18,047 bases of DNA from DATKDU01 sp035512595 (GCA_035512595.1 DATKDU010000482.1:1-18047), one strand, 5' to 3'; shown: positions 1 through 8,866, numbered from the stretch's first letter. A program made the numbers and translations. The notes: generated from the sequence alone by a model not told the origin.

Positions 1-522
1 TTCGCCGACTTCATTGAGGATCTGAAGGCGTTCCAGGAGGACGATCCTGACAGCTTCGCCAAATACATGCAGCTCAAGCAGGCCAGCGAGGCCCACCCGA
101 TCAGCCCCTCAGCCAAGCGCGGCCGCGAGCTGTTCTTCGGCCAAAAGGCCGGCTGCACCGCCTGCCACGTCGGCGCGAACTTTACCGACGAGAAATACCA
201 CAACCTGGGCGTCGGCATGGACGCCAAGGAACCGGACCTGGGACGCTTCGTCGTGTCCAAGGATGAAAAGGACAAGGGCGCCTTCAAGACCCCCACGATT
301 CGCAACGTCGAACTGTCCGCCCCCTACATGCACGACGGCAGCCAGAAGACACTCGAGGAAGTGGTCGAGTGGTACGACAAGGGGGGCCACCCCAACCCGT
401 ACCTGAGCGACAAGATCAAGAAGCTCAACCTGACCAAGGAAGAGAAAGCCGACCTGGTCGCTTACATGCAGGCCCTCACCGGCGAGTTCCCGAAGATGGA
501 AACCGGGCGGCTGCCGGAGTAA
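1..522 (+). CDS. Di-haem cytochrome c peroxidase (MauG/CcpA family), C-terminal part, 5' truncated
   Basis: The frame is open from the first base, so the gene starts before the window; 173 residues remain. These enzymes reduce H2O2 (or do related chemistry) in the periplasm with two c-type haems. The visible part is the C-terminal haem domain. It holds one covalent haem motif CTACH at about residues 52-56 of the fragment, followed by the family block FKTPTIRNVELSAPYMHDGS at about 95-114, whose Met is the expected distal ligand. The fragment ends in a helical segment (DLVAYMQALTGEF) typical of the family C-terminus. The N-terminal haem domain and any signal peptide lie outside the window. The next gene is convergent and its stop is only 18 bp away. 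The family call is strong; the exact substrate is unknown. Confidence 0.88.
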   Translation, partial: FADFIEDLKAFQEDDPDSFAKYMQLKQASEAHPISPSAKRGRELFFGQKAGCTACHVGANFTDEKYHNLGVGMDAKEPDLGRFVVSKDEKDKGAFKTPTIRNVELSAPYMHDGSQKTLEEVVEWYDKGGHPNPYLSDKIKKLNLTKEEKADLVAYMQALTGEFPKMETGRLPE

Positions 523-540
523 GCGACACTTGCAACCAGA

Positions 541-2922
541 TCATTCTGCAAAGGAGTTATCTCCGATGAGCTGCTCATGGATGAGCTGTAGCGGCACGAG
601 GTCGGTCAGCAAAAACCGGAACGTCCCGAACTTGTCGAGAATCTCCGGTCCGTAGATGGACAGGACCCACCGCCAGTAGTCGGAGAGCCCCTGCTGCTTG
701 CCGCCAGAGATCTCCTGGCCGCGGGCAATAAAGTCGTCAACGAGCGTCTTCATCTGTTTCGACTCTTTCGGCTTGGCCGGATCAAGCTGGCGAAGCTTGT
801 CCTCGTGGTAGGCTGCCCATGCGGCATCACCCGTTTGCGAGTTGGCAGGCACGCCGACCGGCAGCGGCGCTCGCTTCTGCTTCTGCTCCTCGAATGCCCG
901 CTGGTACTGACCGCCAAGCACCACCGCCGAGCGGAGCCCCATGCCTCCAGCCGTGATCGGCCAGTACATCCAGCTTTCCGGCAGGTGGCTGAGGTTCGTT
1001 CCCTCGAGATACCGCTCCGCGATAGAGCTGCGGAGCCCGGCGACAATATCGCTCCCCGGGCCGAATAACTCCCCCTCGAATCGGCGCAAGGCATCGTTGA
1101 TCGAGTCGCGATGAACATCCCCCAGGTCGAGCGCCAGGCCGAGGGACGACGTGAGAAACCGCAGGTGGGCGTTGTATAGCGTCACCCGGGCTAGCAGAGA
1201 ATGCCGGGCCAGCAGGTGCCCGCGCGTGTCGCTGAGAAAGGTTTGGAAAGTCTCCTCGTGGACCTTCCAGTCTCCCGCGGCAGTCAGCTCCAGCAGACCC
1301 CACCGCGGTCGAGCGCTGGGAAGTTCCTCCGGCACTTCCGCCCCGATCGCCAGCGCTCCGCACTTTTCCCGGTTGACTGCCAGGCCGCAGGATTCCAGAA
1401 AAACGTGCGCTGCACGCCAGGCGGCGACGACATCCTCTGCCGTCGGGGCGAGCAGGCAGATGTCGTCGATCTGGCGGATGATGCGGACTTTGGCCCGCTG
1501 ATGGAGGAAGCGTTCCATCAGCCGCAACAGCCACTCGGCCAGCCAATGCGATAGAGATTGGCCCATGGGAACGCCGCGGCGCGCCCGCGTGACCTGGCCT
1601 CCCACGAGATACGGGACTTCCAGGAAGCGCCGGACTGCCGCGACCCCGACCTCCGGCATTCCCAATTCCTGGAGCATTCGCAGTAGCACGTGATGAGGAA
1701 TGGAGGCAAAGTAATCCCGGATATCGAGGTTGGCAATGAAAAAGGGCCGGTCGGGAAATGCCGCCCGCAATGTTTGCACTTCGGCATGGACGAGGCTCAC
1801 CAGGCGGTTGGCGCCATACGCGCCGTAGTAGCCGCCGCCGGTCCATTCGCGCAGCTCCGCTTGCGCATGGGCACGGCGGCTCACAATGCCGGCGACGGGT
1901 CCATCGTCGAGAAGCGGCGGCGTGCCATCCCACGGATCGACCGGTTCGTACCAGCCCAGATCGATCCGCTCCCGTTCGCTGCGGAGCATGCGGCGCTCGT
2001 TCTCGATGATCACCTCAGGAGCCTTGAGGTCGAGGAGTTTGTGATACCGGCTGAGGCGATTGATCTTGCGAGTTGCGTCGCTGTATGCCGACTGGATCGC
2101 ACCCGACCAGAAGTCGCCAAAGCGATTCACGATACTGAGGTCAACCAACGAGAGTTCGGGAAATAGCCGCCATTTATTGCGGGTCCAGAGGGTCCGGGCT
2201 TTGACCCCTTCGGCGGGCCAGTTCCAGTCGCGCGGGTCGCGCGTCACGATGCCGAGAGCGTCCCGAAATTCCTGGTCGAGCACTTCGTTCTCTTTTATCC
2301 GCTGCGCTTCCTTGCGGATGGCGGCCGGCTGATCGATGTCCCGGGCAATGACGGCAGACTGGGACCCCACAAACGTCCCCGACTCGATCCACTTGCTCAT
2401 GGTCTCGGCGATCTTTTCGGGTGCGCTCTTGAGCCGATCTCCGAGCCCCGCAAAGATCTCTGACAGCAGCAATGTGGCCTGCCGCCCCGCGTCCTCACTT
2501 GACGTAACCGCCTGCTTGAGAAGCAACTCTTGGGTCCGCTCGCGCAGCTCAAGAAATGGCTGTCTGGAAGCGTTGCTGTTCCCCCACTCCCCGAGCAGGG
2601 CCCCGAACAAATAGACAATATCGGCCCGCAGGCGGCCGGCCGCCACCTCCGATTCCAGACGCTTGCGCCAGAAGGCGACAATTTCGGGGGACGGAGCGGT
2701 TCCGTCGAGCAGGAGTTCGAGGTTCTCCAGGTCCGGATGCAGCGGTTTACCGGCGACCTTGATCGCGCGCAGCCCATGGTACAGCGTCATGAGCGCCTCA
2801 ACAGCGGGCTGTGCCGCACATTCTTGCTCAAGCCGCTGATAGGTTTCGACAAGCAAAGTCCGCTGGTGCCGCAGTTCGCCGAGCTTCACCTGGGAGATGA
2901 ACTGAACGGTGGACGATGCCAT
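541..2922 (-). CDS. Stand-alone reverse transcriptase-like protein, probably rvt-type
   Basis: A 793-aa protein with a central RT palm. Motif A is ANLDIRDYFASI at about 398-408 (D400). Motif B is RRGVPMGQSLSHWLAEW at about 448-464. Motif C is RQIDDICLL at about 483-491 (D486, D487) instead of the usual YADD. NREKCG at 517-522 fits motif D. All three catalytic aspartates appear present. About 360 residues precede the palm and are largely helical, with charged coiled-coil-like stretches near 10-35 and 290-320. About 230 residues follow it, ending in DYWRWVLSIYGPEIL and a final helix. There is no maturase X domain, HNH endonuclease, Cas1 fusion or intron boundary. Size, extensions and altered catalytic box are reminiscent of the domesticated rvt genes described from fungi and scattered bacteria; this is from memory, so the subfamily is inference. 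An unknown-group (UG/DRT) defence RT is the alternative. The start has a weak AAGGG about 8 nt upstream. Confidence 0.8.
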   Translation of the reverse strand: MASSTVQFISQVKLGELRHQRTLLVETYQRLEQECAAQPAVEALMTLYHGLRAIKVAGKPLHPDLENLELLLDGTAPSPEIVAFWRKRLESEVAAGRLRADIVYLFGALLGEWGNSNASRQPFLELRERTQELLLKQAVTSSEDAGRQATLLLSEIFAGLGDRLKSAPEKIAETMSKWIESGTFVGSQSAVIARDIDQPAAIRKEAQRIKENEVLDQEFRDALGIVTRDPRDWNWPAEGVKARTLWTRNKWRLFPELSLVDLSIVNRFGDFWSGAIQSAYSDATRKINRLSRYHKLLDLKAPEVIIENERRMLRSERERIDLGWYEPVDPWDGTPPLLDDGPVAGIVSRRAHAQAELREWTGGGYYGAYGANRLVSLVHAEVQTLRAAFPDRPFFIANLDIRDYFASIPHHVLLRMLQELGMPEVGVAAVRRFLEVPYLVGGQVTRARRGVPMGQSLSHWLAEWLLRLMERFLHQRAKVRIIRQIDDICLLAPTAEDVVAAWRAAHVFLESCGLAVNREKCGALAIGAEVPEELPSARPRWGLLELTAAGDWKVHEETFQTFLSDTRGHLLARHSLLARVTLYNAHLRFLTSSLGLALDLGDVHRDSINDALRRFEGELFGPGSDIVAGLRSSIAERYLEGTNLSHLPESWMYWPITAGGMGLRSAVVLGGQYQRAFEEQKQKRAPLPVGVPANSQTGDAAWAAYHEDKLRQLDPAKPKESKQMKTLVDDFIARGQEISGGKQQGLSDYWRWVLSIYGPEILDKFGTFRFLLTDLVPLQLIHEQLIGDNSFAE

Positions 2923-2957
2923 AGACGCCCTTCAAAGCAAGCGCTCGACCCGAACCG

Positions 2958-2991
2958 AAATGCTGCCCGCCGAATCGGGCTGGCAGCATTT
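2958..2991 (-). other. Perfect 10-bp hairpin upstream of the RT gene
   Basis: AAATGCTGCC at 2958-2967 is exactly complementary to GGCAGCATTT at 2982-2991, with a 14-nt loop. On the minus strand it lies between the stop of the DUF3147-like gene (3083) and the RT start (2922). It could be a terminator for the metal-efflux operon or a structured leader of the RT mRNA. No long U-run follows it on the minus strand, which weakens the terminator reading. The rest of 2923-3082 shows nothing I recognise. Confidence 0.5.
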
Positions 2992-3082
2992 TGACAAGCG
3001 GCCTCGGTCCATGCAATCTTTTTCGCCGTTCCACCCCGAATCGACCCGGCTGTCGGATTGACCCTCTGGTTTGACAACCGGG

Positions 3083-3427
3083 CTACTTCGTCGGAGCGAA
3101 GATCAACCAGACGCTGATCGTTGTTGCTGCCAACAGGACGCCGATCAACATCGCCGACCAAAAATTCAGGCCCAGTCGCTGGGCAAATGCCAGCGGCAGA
3201 AAGAACGGCAGGCCCAGCGGCACGAGGATCAGCGTCTCCCAGGCCAGCTTCGAGATCGCGGGCAGGTCGCGATGCTGAAACCAGCCGAACAGAAACGCCA
3301 GGATGCTCACGATCGGCAGGGAGAGCAGTAGCGCGCCTGCGCGCGGGTACCGCTTGGAGACGTCGGCGACCACGACGACGATTACCGCCACGAGCAGCAC
3401 GCGGACAATGTTCCACGCCAGGGCCAT
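3083..3427 (-). CDS. Small four-helix inner-membrane protein, DUF3147-like
   Basis: A 114-aa, very hydrophobic protein with about four predicted membrane helices (roughly residues 5-21, 30-50, 61-80 and 87-110). The segment RYPRAGALLLSLPIVSILAF resembles the N-terminal signature of DUF3147 membrane proteins. No catalytic or metal-binding cluster is visible, so the function is unknown. It is the last gene of the metal-efflux operon: its ATG is 14 nt beyond the lipoprotein stop and has a GGAG ribosome-binding site about 8 nt upstream. The position suggests co-expression with the pump, but a direct part in metal transport is only a guess. Confidence 0.65.
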   Translation of the reverse strand: MALAWNIVRVLLVAVIVVVVADVSKRYPRAGALLLSLPIVSILAFLFGWFQHRDLPAISKLAWETLILVPLGLPFFLPLAFAQRLGLNFWSAMLIGVLLAATTISVWLIFAPTK

Positions 3428-3441
3428 GGCTTCGCTCCATC

Positions 3442-3927
3442 TTAGTGCTTGTGATCCGCGCCATGTGGCTCTTCTTTGAAGTCCCCCGTATATGGGGTTC
3501 CCTCAACCTGGCCGCTGATCGTGCCGGAAAACTCCTTCACGATCCCGATCGTATCGTGCGTCCCTACGAACCGTGATGAACTCCCTTCCGGCTCGCCATC
3601 GAGCGGTTGGGCCTTCAACTCCAGTTCGGTCATCGGATCGTCGATGGCCAGTTGGATCGATTCTGCCTTGATCGGCGCTGGGGTCTTTTCGTCCCCCCCC
3701 AGGATATACACGGTCGCTTCCTTCTTGTCGTGATCGACGGTGAACTCAACGTGGTAGGCGCCGCCACCCCAGTCGGTGATCGTTCCCCCGTGGGGTCCTT
3801 CGCCGTGAGCATGTTTCGCCGCCTCTCCGCTGTCGGCCTTCTTCTCAGCCTCGGGCGCAGTGGAGTTGCACCCAGCAGCCAGCCACGGGAACGCGACGCA
3901 AGCCAATAGTAGACAAATCCGTTTCAT
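3442..3927 (-). CDS. His-rich lipoprotein, probable periplasmic metal-binding accessory of the RND pump
   Basis: A 161-aa protein. The signal peptide ends in a lipobox, LAAGC, with the lipidated Cys at residue 20. A short linker follows, then HAHGEGPHGG at about 39-48 and a compact beta-rich domain (YHVEFTVDHDKKEATVYILGG) with further histidines; the extreme C-terminus is also His-rich (PHGADHKH). Similar small domains occur beside or fused to CusB-type membrane fusion proteins, where His side chains may bind cations. The frame stays open further upstream to 4059, but that part overlaps the RND gene and lacks signal-peptide features. The ATG at 3927 directly follows a strong GGAGGAAG ribosome-binding site and comes 22 nt after the RND stop. 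The specific metal cannot be read from the sequence. Confidence 0.75.
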   Translation of the reverse strand: MKRICLLLACVAFPWLAAGCNSTAPEAEKKADSGEAAKHAHGEGPHGGTITDWGGGAYHVEFTVDHDKKEATVYILGGDEKTPAPIKAESIQLAIDDPMTELELKAQPLDGEPEGSSSRFVGTHDTIGIVKEFSGTISGQVEGTPYTGDFKEEPHGADHKH

Positions 3928-3949
3928 GAAACTTCCTCCAAAATAGGGA

Positions 3950-6900
3950 TCAGATCGAAGCGCCCGCCGGGGACGCCTCCGTGGCAGCCGGCCGGCGCTG
4001 GCGATGGTCGAACAACTCATCGTCCAGCACATGCTCCGCAGCCACAAGCCGCTGGGCATCCTTCCCGCTGAACCGCCAGAACAATCCAGGGTGAATCAGG
4101 AATTCGCAAAAGGTCGAAGTGATAAGTCCGCCCAAGATCACCGTCGCCACCGGGTACAGGATCTCGCGCCCCGGCTCCTGGCCGCCAATCACCAGCGGCA
4201 CCAGGCCAATGCCGGCGGTCAGAGCCGTCATCAAGACGGGGGCCAGCCGTTCCAGACTGCCGCGGAGCACCATCTGGGACGTAAATTCTTCCCCTTCCTC
4301 CTTCATCAGGTGGAAATAGTGCGTCACGAGCAGAATGCCATTGCGAACGGCAATGCCGCCCAGCGAGATAAATCCCACCAGGCTGGCGACGGTCAGCGTT
4401 TGGCCGGTGAGGACGAGGGCCAGGACGCCGCCGATGAATGCCGTGGGGAGCGCATTGAGGATTTGCAGGACGATCGGGACCGACGGATAGAGGACCATCA
4501 AGACGACAAACATGCCGACGACGGAAACGGCGGCGAGCAGCAAGATCAAGGTCGTCGCCCGCTGCTGGCTCTCGAACTGGCCGCCGTACTCGACGAAATA
4601 ACCGGGCGGCATTGGAACGCGCTCTTTAATGCGTGCTTCAATCTCCGCCACGGCACTGGCCAGGTCGCGGTTTTCCGTGTTGCAGCGGATGACGATTCGC
4701 CGCCTGGCGTTCTCGCGGTTGATGGCGTTCGGTCCCATCCCTTCGCCGATGTCGGCCAGCCTGGCCAGTTCGACCTGACCCCGATGGTCGGGGAGATCGA
4801 TCCGCAGCCGCCCCAGGTTGGCGTAATCGGTGCGGTACGCCTGCTCCAGGCGGATGAGCAAGTCAAAACGCCGCTCTCCTTCGAGCACTTGCGAGATGAC
4901 CTCTCCTTGCAGCGCGGTCTGCATGACCTGGCCGACGTAGGCCCGCGTCAGCCCATAGCGAGCCAGGTCGTCGGGCCGCAGCCGGATGTGCAGCTCGGCG
5001 GTCTGCTGCACCGGCTCGATCACGGGCGGCGTGACGCCGCGGACATCGCGGATCGCCGCCTTGACCTGCTCGGCAGTCGCCAACAACGTGTCCAGGTCGT
5101 CCCCCACCACCTTGATCGCGATCTGTGCATACACCCCCGACACCATGTGGCTGATGAGGTGCGCCAGCGGCTGCTCGATTTCGATATCGACCCCCGGAAC
5201 TTCCTCGCGCAGCTCCTTGAGAAGCTCTTGAATCATCTCCTCGCGCCCCTGGTGCATGTCGGGATTCATGCTGAGGATGTACTCGCCGGCATTGACGGGG
5301 GACGCATGCTCGTCCATCTCCGCCCGGCCGGTACGGCGCACGAAGTGAAGGATTTCGCCGTCGGGATTGGCCGCCGTGCGCTGCCGCTGGCGGAATTTTT
5401 CGTCGATCAAACGCGACACTTGGTTGGAGGCATCGAGCGACGAGCCGGGGGGGAGCGTGACGTTGACCTGGATGCTCCCCTCGTCAAACTGCGGGAGAAA
5501 ATTGCGCCCCAGGTTGGCCAGCTCATAACCGGCAAACGCGACGAGCAACCACGTCGCGGCCAGCAGCCAGCCGGGATACGCCATGCTGAAGCGGATCAAG
5601 GGGCTGGCGAGCCACTTGAGCACTCGCAGCACGGGACCATCCCCTTCGCGGTGCGTGGCCTGCGACTGCGGCAGCAGGTAGTAGCTCAAGACGGGGGTCA
5701 CCGTCAGCGACACGACGAGCGAGGCGAGGATCGAGACGATGTATGCGGTTCCCAGCGGCGCGAACAGCCGCCCCTCGACTCCCGACAAAGCGAACAGCGG
5801 CAGGAACACCAGGATCACGACGATTGTGCCGAACACGATGGCGCTGCGGATCTCCTTGCTCGCTTCGTAGACCACGAGCAAGGCTGGTCGCGGGTCGGGC
5901 CGGGCGTTGTTTTCCTTGAGCCGCCGAAAAATGTTCTCGACATCGACGATCGCATCATCCACGAGCTCTCCCATGGCCACGGCAATGCCCCCGAGCGTCA
6001 TGACGTTGATGGACAGTTGCGTGCCGGAGAGATAACCCAGCAGCCGGAACACGAGCGTCGTGATCACCAGCGACAGCGGAATGGCGGTCAGCGTGATGAA
6101 CGTCGTGCGGAAGTTGAGCAGGAATAGAAACAGGATGACGATCACCAGCACGGCCCCGATGACGAGCGCCTCGCCGACGTTGAAAATGCCGCGGTCGATG
6201 AAGTTTTTGAGGCGGAACAGGTCGGAGTTGATGACGATATCGGCCGACAGCGACGCTTCGACATCGGCCAGGGCCGCCGCCACGTCGTCGGTCAGTTGGC
6301 GGGTATCGACGTGCGGCTGTTTGACCAGCGTGAAGACCGCGCCGGGTTGGCCGTTGACGCTGCCGTCCCCCCGCTTGAGCTGCGCCCCTTCGGTCACGCG
6401 GGCTACGTTTTCCAGCAGCACGGGCCGCACGTCGTTCTGCTTGATGGGAACTTTCCGCAGGTCCTCGAGGACCTGCCGGGAATCGGGACCGAGCCGGCCC
6501 AGGATGCGAATGGGGCGTTCTGTTTCGCCGGTCACGGCAAAGCCGCCGCTCGTGTTGAGGTTGCTCTCGGCCAGCGCTTGTTCGACCTGCTGTAGCGTGA
6601 CATCGTATTCCAGCAATGCCGCCGGGTTCACCAGGATCTGGTACTGCTTGCGTTCTCCCCCCTGGATGAAGACTTCGGCGACACCGGGAATCTTCAGGAG
6701 CCGCGGCCGCACGACCCAATCGGCCGTCGTGCGGAGGTCCATGAGCTGCTCTTCCGCGGAGGGAAACGTCAGCTCGATCGATTGCCCGTCGATCGTGACC
6801 AGCGCCTTTCGCGCGCCGTCGGCAGTGTGATTCGCACCCTGCGGCGACTCCCACGAAACGGTCCCGACCGAAAGCGGCGCCCACGTTTCCACGGCGTGCC

Positions 6901-7453
6901 GATCGACTGGTCGCCAGGCCAGAATCTGGGGCGCAGCGGGCGACGCATCGACCAGCTCGGCCATGTTTCCCGTCTTCCCGATCGGAGCCAGCTCGCCCCC
7001 CTTGGGTCCGCGCTGGCGATAAATGCCGGCAATCACGATCTGCCCCATGATCGATGCCGGTGGCGTCATCTGCGGGCGAATGCCCTCGGGGAGCACGCCG
7101 GACAAGGTTCCCAGCCGCTCGGCAATCGTCTGCCGAGCGGCGCGAATCTCCGTGTCCCAGTTGAACTCGACGTAGATCACGTTCAGTCCGGCGGTCGTTT
7201 GGCTCCGCACGGCTTGCACCCCCGCGGAGCCCAGCAGCGCAATCTCGATCGGCTGCGTGACGAGCATCTCGACTTCTTCGGTCGCCAGGCCGGGACACTC
7301 GGTGATGATCACCACTCGCGGCCGGTCGAGGTCCGGAAAGACGTCGATCGGCAGCGTCGTCGCCAGGTAGGTGCCGTAGACCATCAGCGCCAGGCTGACG
7401 ACCACGACCAGCAGCCGGTAACGGAGCGAAAATCGGATGACGGCATTCAGCAT
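3950..7453 (-). CDS. Heavy-metal efflux RND pump (CusA/CzcA-like), with an unusual N-terminal porter insertion
   Basis: A 1167-aa inner-membrane proton-driven pump of the HME-RND family, longer than CusA/CzcA (about 1040-1060 aa). The N-terminal helix is at about 10-30, followed by IDVFPDLDRPRVVIITECPGL. A helix bundle at about 425-595 carries the proton-relay signature GELVDDAIVDVEN at 495-507 (E496, D499, D500). The second half repeats the fold: helix at about 625-645, FLPQFDEGSIQVNVTLPPG at 652-670, and helices at about 968-1125 including GGIAVRNGILLVTHY. About 85 extra residues (roughly 147-234) interrupt the first porter domain between IAGIY and MDLRTTADW. At the place where CusA has a copper-binding Met before STLPG, this protein has no Met, which argues against a classic Cu/Ag pump. 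It starts 12 nt after the membrane fusion gene. The family call is firm; the substrate is open. Confidence 0.95.
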   Translation of the reverse strand: MLNAVIRFSLRYRLLVVVVSLALMVYGTYLATTLPIDVFPDLDRPRVVIITECPGLATEEVEMLVTQPIEIALLGSAGVQAVRSQTTAGLNVIYVEFNWDTEIRAARQTIAERLGTLSGVLPEGIRPQMTPPASIMGQIVIAGIYRQRGPKGGELAPIGKTGNMAELVDASPAAPQILAWRPVDRHAVETWAPLSVGTVSWESPQGANHTADGARKALVTIDGQSIELTFPSAEEQLMDLRTTADWVVRPRLLKIPGVAEVFIQGGERKQYQILVNPAALLEYDVTLQQVEQALAESNLNTSGGFAVTGETERPIRILGRLGPDSRQVLEDLRKVPIKQNDVRPVLLENVARVTEGAQLKRGDGSVNGQPGAVFTLVKQPHVDTRQLTDDVAAALADVEASLSADIVINSDLFRLKNFIDRGIFNVGEALVIGAVLVIVILFLFLLNFRTTFITLTAIPLSLVITTLVFRLLGYLSGTQLSINVMTLGGIAVAMGELVDDAIVDVENIFRRLKENNARPDPRPALLVVYEASKEIRSAIVFGTIVVILVFLPLFALSGVEGRLFAPLGTAYIVSILASLVVSLTVTPVLSYYLLPQSQATHREGDGPVLRVLKWLASPLIRFSMAYPGWLLAATWLLVAFAGYELANLGRNFLPQFDEGSIQVNVTLPPGSSLDASNQVSRLIDEKFRQRQRTAANPDGEILHFVRRTGRAEMDEHASPVNAGEYILSMNPDMHQGREEMIQELLKELREEVPGVDIEIEQPLAHLISHMVSGVYAQIAIKVVGDDLDTLLATAEQVKAAIRDVRGVTPPVIEPVQQTAELHIRLRPDDLARYGLTRAYVGQVMQTALQGEVISQVLEGERRFDLLIRLEQAYRTDYANLGRLRIDLPDHRGQVELARLADIGEGMGPNAINRENARRRIVIRCNTENRDLASAVAEIEARIKERVPMPPGYFVEYGGQFESQQRATTLILLLAAVSVVGMFVVLMVLYPSVPIVLQILNALPTAFIGGVLALVLTGQTLTVASLVGFISLGGIAVRNGILLVTHYFHLMKEEGEEFTSQMVLRGSLERLAPVLMTALTAGIGLVPLVIGGQEPGREILYPVATVILGGLITSTFCEFLIHPGLFWRFSGKDAQRLVAAEHVLDDELFDHRQRRPAATEASPAGASI

Positions 7454-7465
7454 GTGGGTTCCATC

Positions 7466-8866
7466 CTAGTGCGCTGCGTGCGTCGTGCCGTCCGCATGGA
7501 CATGGATATTTGTTGGCTGTCCGCTGGCCATTTGCGCTTTGAGGACCCGATTGAGCGAGGCGGCCGCGTTCTGGGCGATATACGATCTGGGGCGCAAACT
7601 GCCGTCGTTGGCGATCACCACGTGAGTCCGGTCCTCGGCCAGGACGTGGACCGGGCGGCGGTCGAACAAATCGCCGTTCTGACGGAAGACGTACGCCTCC
7701 GGTCCTTCGCGGACTATTGCCTCGCGAGGCAACACGAACACGTCGCCCAGCTTCTCGACGGCCACGCGGACTTGCACGCGGTCACCAGGGCGGAATTGCC
7801 ACAGAATGCGGTCCTCGTCATCGCGCTGGTACGCCTCCCACTGGTTCTCAAGGGGGATAAAAAAGGCGAACGTGCGGCTCTCTGGATCGATCGTGTTGGC
7901 GACGTGCTGGATGCGCAGTTCCTGCGTCAGGTCCGGCCAGCGGTTTTCTTCGCTCTGCTCAAAATCGACCTCGACCGGAGCCCCGCTCTCGGCGGCCTGC
8001 TGGATCAGCGGCAAGTCGTCCTTGAAGCCGCGGCCTTCGATCAGCAGCGTGCGATGATCGGCCAGCAAGCAGAGCACCGCTCCCGTTTCCACTTGCTGGC
8101 CCAGCTCGACCTTCAGCTCCTGGAATTCAAAGCGAAACTCGCGTGGTTCGCTGGCCGAATCGCCGGCCGTGGTCAGCGCGATTGGAGCGGCCTCGTTCGT
8201 TTTGGCTGCCGCAGGCGCTGCAACGACAATCTCTTTGAGAAACTTCCCGCGGGCTGCGGCATTCAACTGCTCCGCCGACAAGCCGCGGGTTTGGAGGTCT
8301 TGCTCGTAGGCTTTCACCGTCGCTTCCAGCCGCATCAGGTCGTTATCGATTTCGATCAAGCGGACCTTGGAAATCGCGCCGTCCTGCGCCAGCCCGGCGA
8401 GTCGCTCGCGCCGCTGCCGGGTGATCTCGATTTCCTGACTCGCCTTGAACAATTCCCGCTGCGCCGCGTGCAGTTCGTCGCTGACCAGGCGGATGGTAAA
8501 CAGCGGCGTGCTCGGCGTGACGGTCTGCCCCGGCTGCGCGTGAATTTTTGCGATCACGCCCCCCACCGGAGCGACGACCCCCCGATCGCTGACGCCGGGG
8601 CGATCCGTGATGAGCCCCGGCACGTCGATCTTCCGCCAATACGTTGTGAGCGCTGCCGGCTTCGCTACCAGGCCCAGGTTTTTCCGCGCCTGGGGCGTGA
8701 GCCGCACGGGCATCGCCCCATCGACGATGGGAGTCGCGGGCTGCCTTTCCGCCTCAGCGTCCCGGTCGCCCAGAGAGGCCTGCCACTGGCGATAGCCGAC
8801 CACGCCCGCGACGGCAACGCCGGCAAGGATTATCACAGACAACAGGATTTGGACGCGACGAGTCAT
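7466..8866 (-). CDS. RND membrane fusion protein (HlyD/CusB family)
   Basis: A 466-aa periplasmic adaptor that would link the RND pump to an outer-membrane channel. It has an N-terminal membrane anchor (about residues 5-25), first lipoyl half VVAPVGGVIAKIHAQPGQTV at about 97-116, a charged alpha-hairpin at about 125-200, second lipoyl half (LKVELGQQVETGAVLCLLAD) at about 251-270, a beta-barrel region up to about 370 and a membrane-proximal domain (VFVLPREAIV). The C-terminus is a short His-rich tail, IHVHADGTTHAAH, which could bind metal. The frame continues upstream to an ATG at 8986, but the ATG at 8866 has a GGGAGAG ribosome-binding site and is followed at once by the anchor, so it is preferred. 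No outer-membrane factor gene is in the window. Confidence 0.9.
   Translation of the reverse strand: MTRRVQILLSVIILAGVAVAGVVGYRQWQASLGDRDAEAERQPATPIVDGAMPVRLTPQARKNLGLVAKPAALTTYWRKIDVPGLITDRPGVSDRGVVAPVGGVIAKIHAQPGQTVTPSTPLFTIRLVSDELHAAQRELFKASQEIEITRQRRERLAGLAQDGAISKVRLIEIDNDLMRLEATVKAYEQDLQTRGLSAEQLNAAARGKFLKEIVVAAPAAAKTNEAAPIALTTAGDSASEPREFRFEFQELKVELGQQVETGAVLCLLADHRTLLIEGRGFKDDLPLIQQAAESGAPVEVDFEQSEENRWPDLTQELRIQHVANTIDPESRTFAFFIPLENQWEAYQRDDEDRILWQFRPGDRVQVRVAVEKLGDVFVLPREAIVREGPEAYVFRQNGDLFDRRPVHVLAEDRTHVVIANDGSLRPRSYIAQNAAASLNRVLKAQMASGQPTNIHVHADGTTHAAH

Noticed and set aside
541..2922. Group II intron maturase, retron RT or diversity-generating RT
   Set aside because: No domain X or HNH region, no retron-like msr/msd inverted repeats, and no template/variable repeat pair were seen near the gene.
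3069..3080. Small inverted repeat GGTT-TGAC-AACC downstream of the DUF3147-like gene
   Set aside because: Only 4-bp arms; expected by chance at this length.
4004..6127. A 707-codon open frame on the + strand opposite the RND pump gene
   Set aside because: Its translation is rich in Q, H, R and D without domains, and the opposite strand encodes a clear HME-RND pump. It is an antisense artefact of GC-rich codon use.
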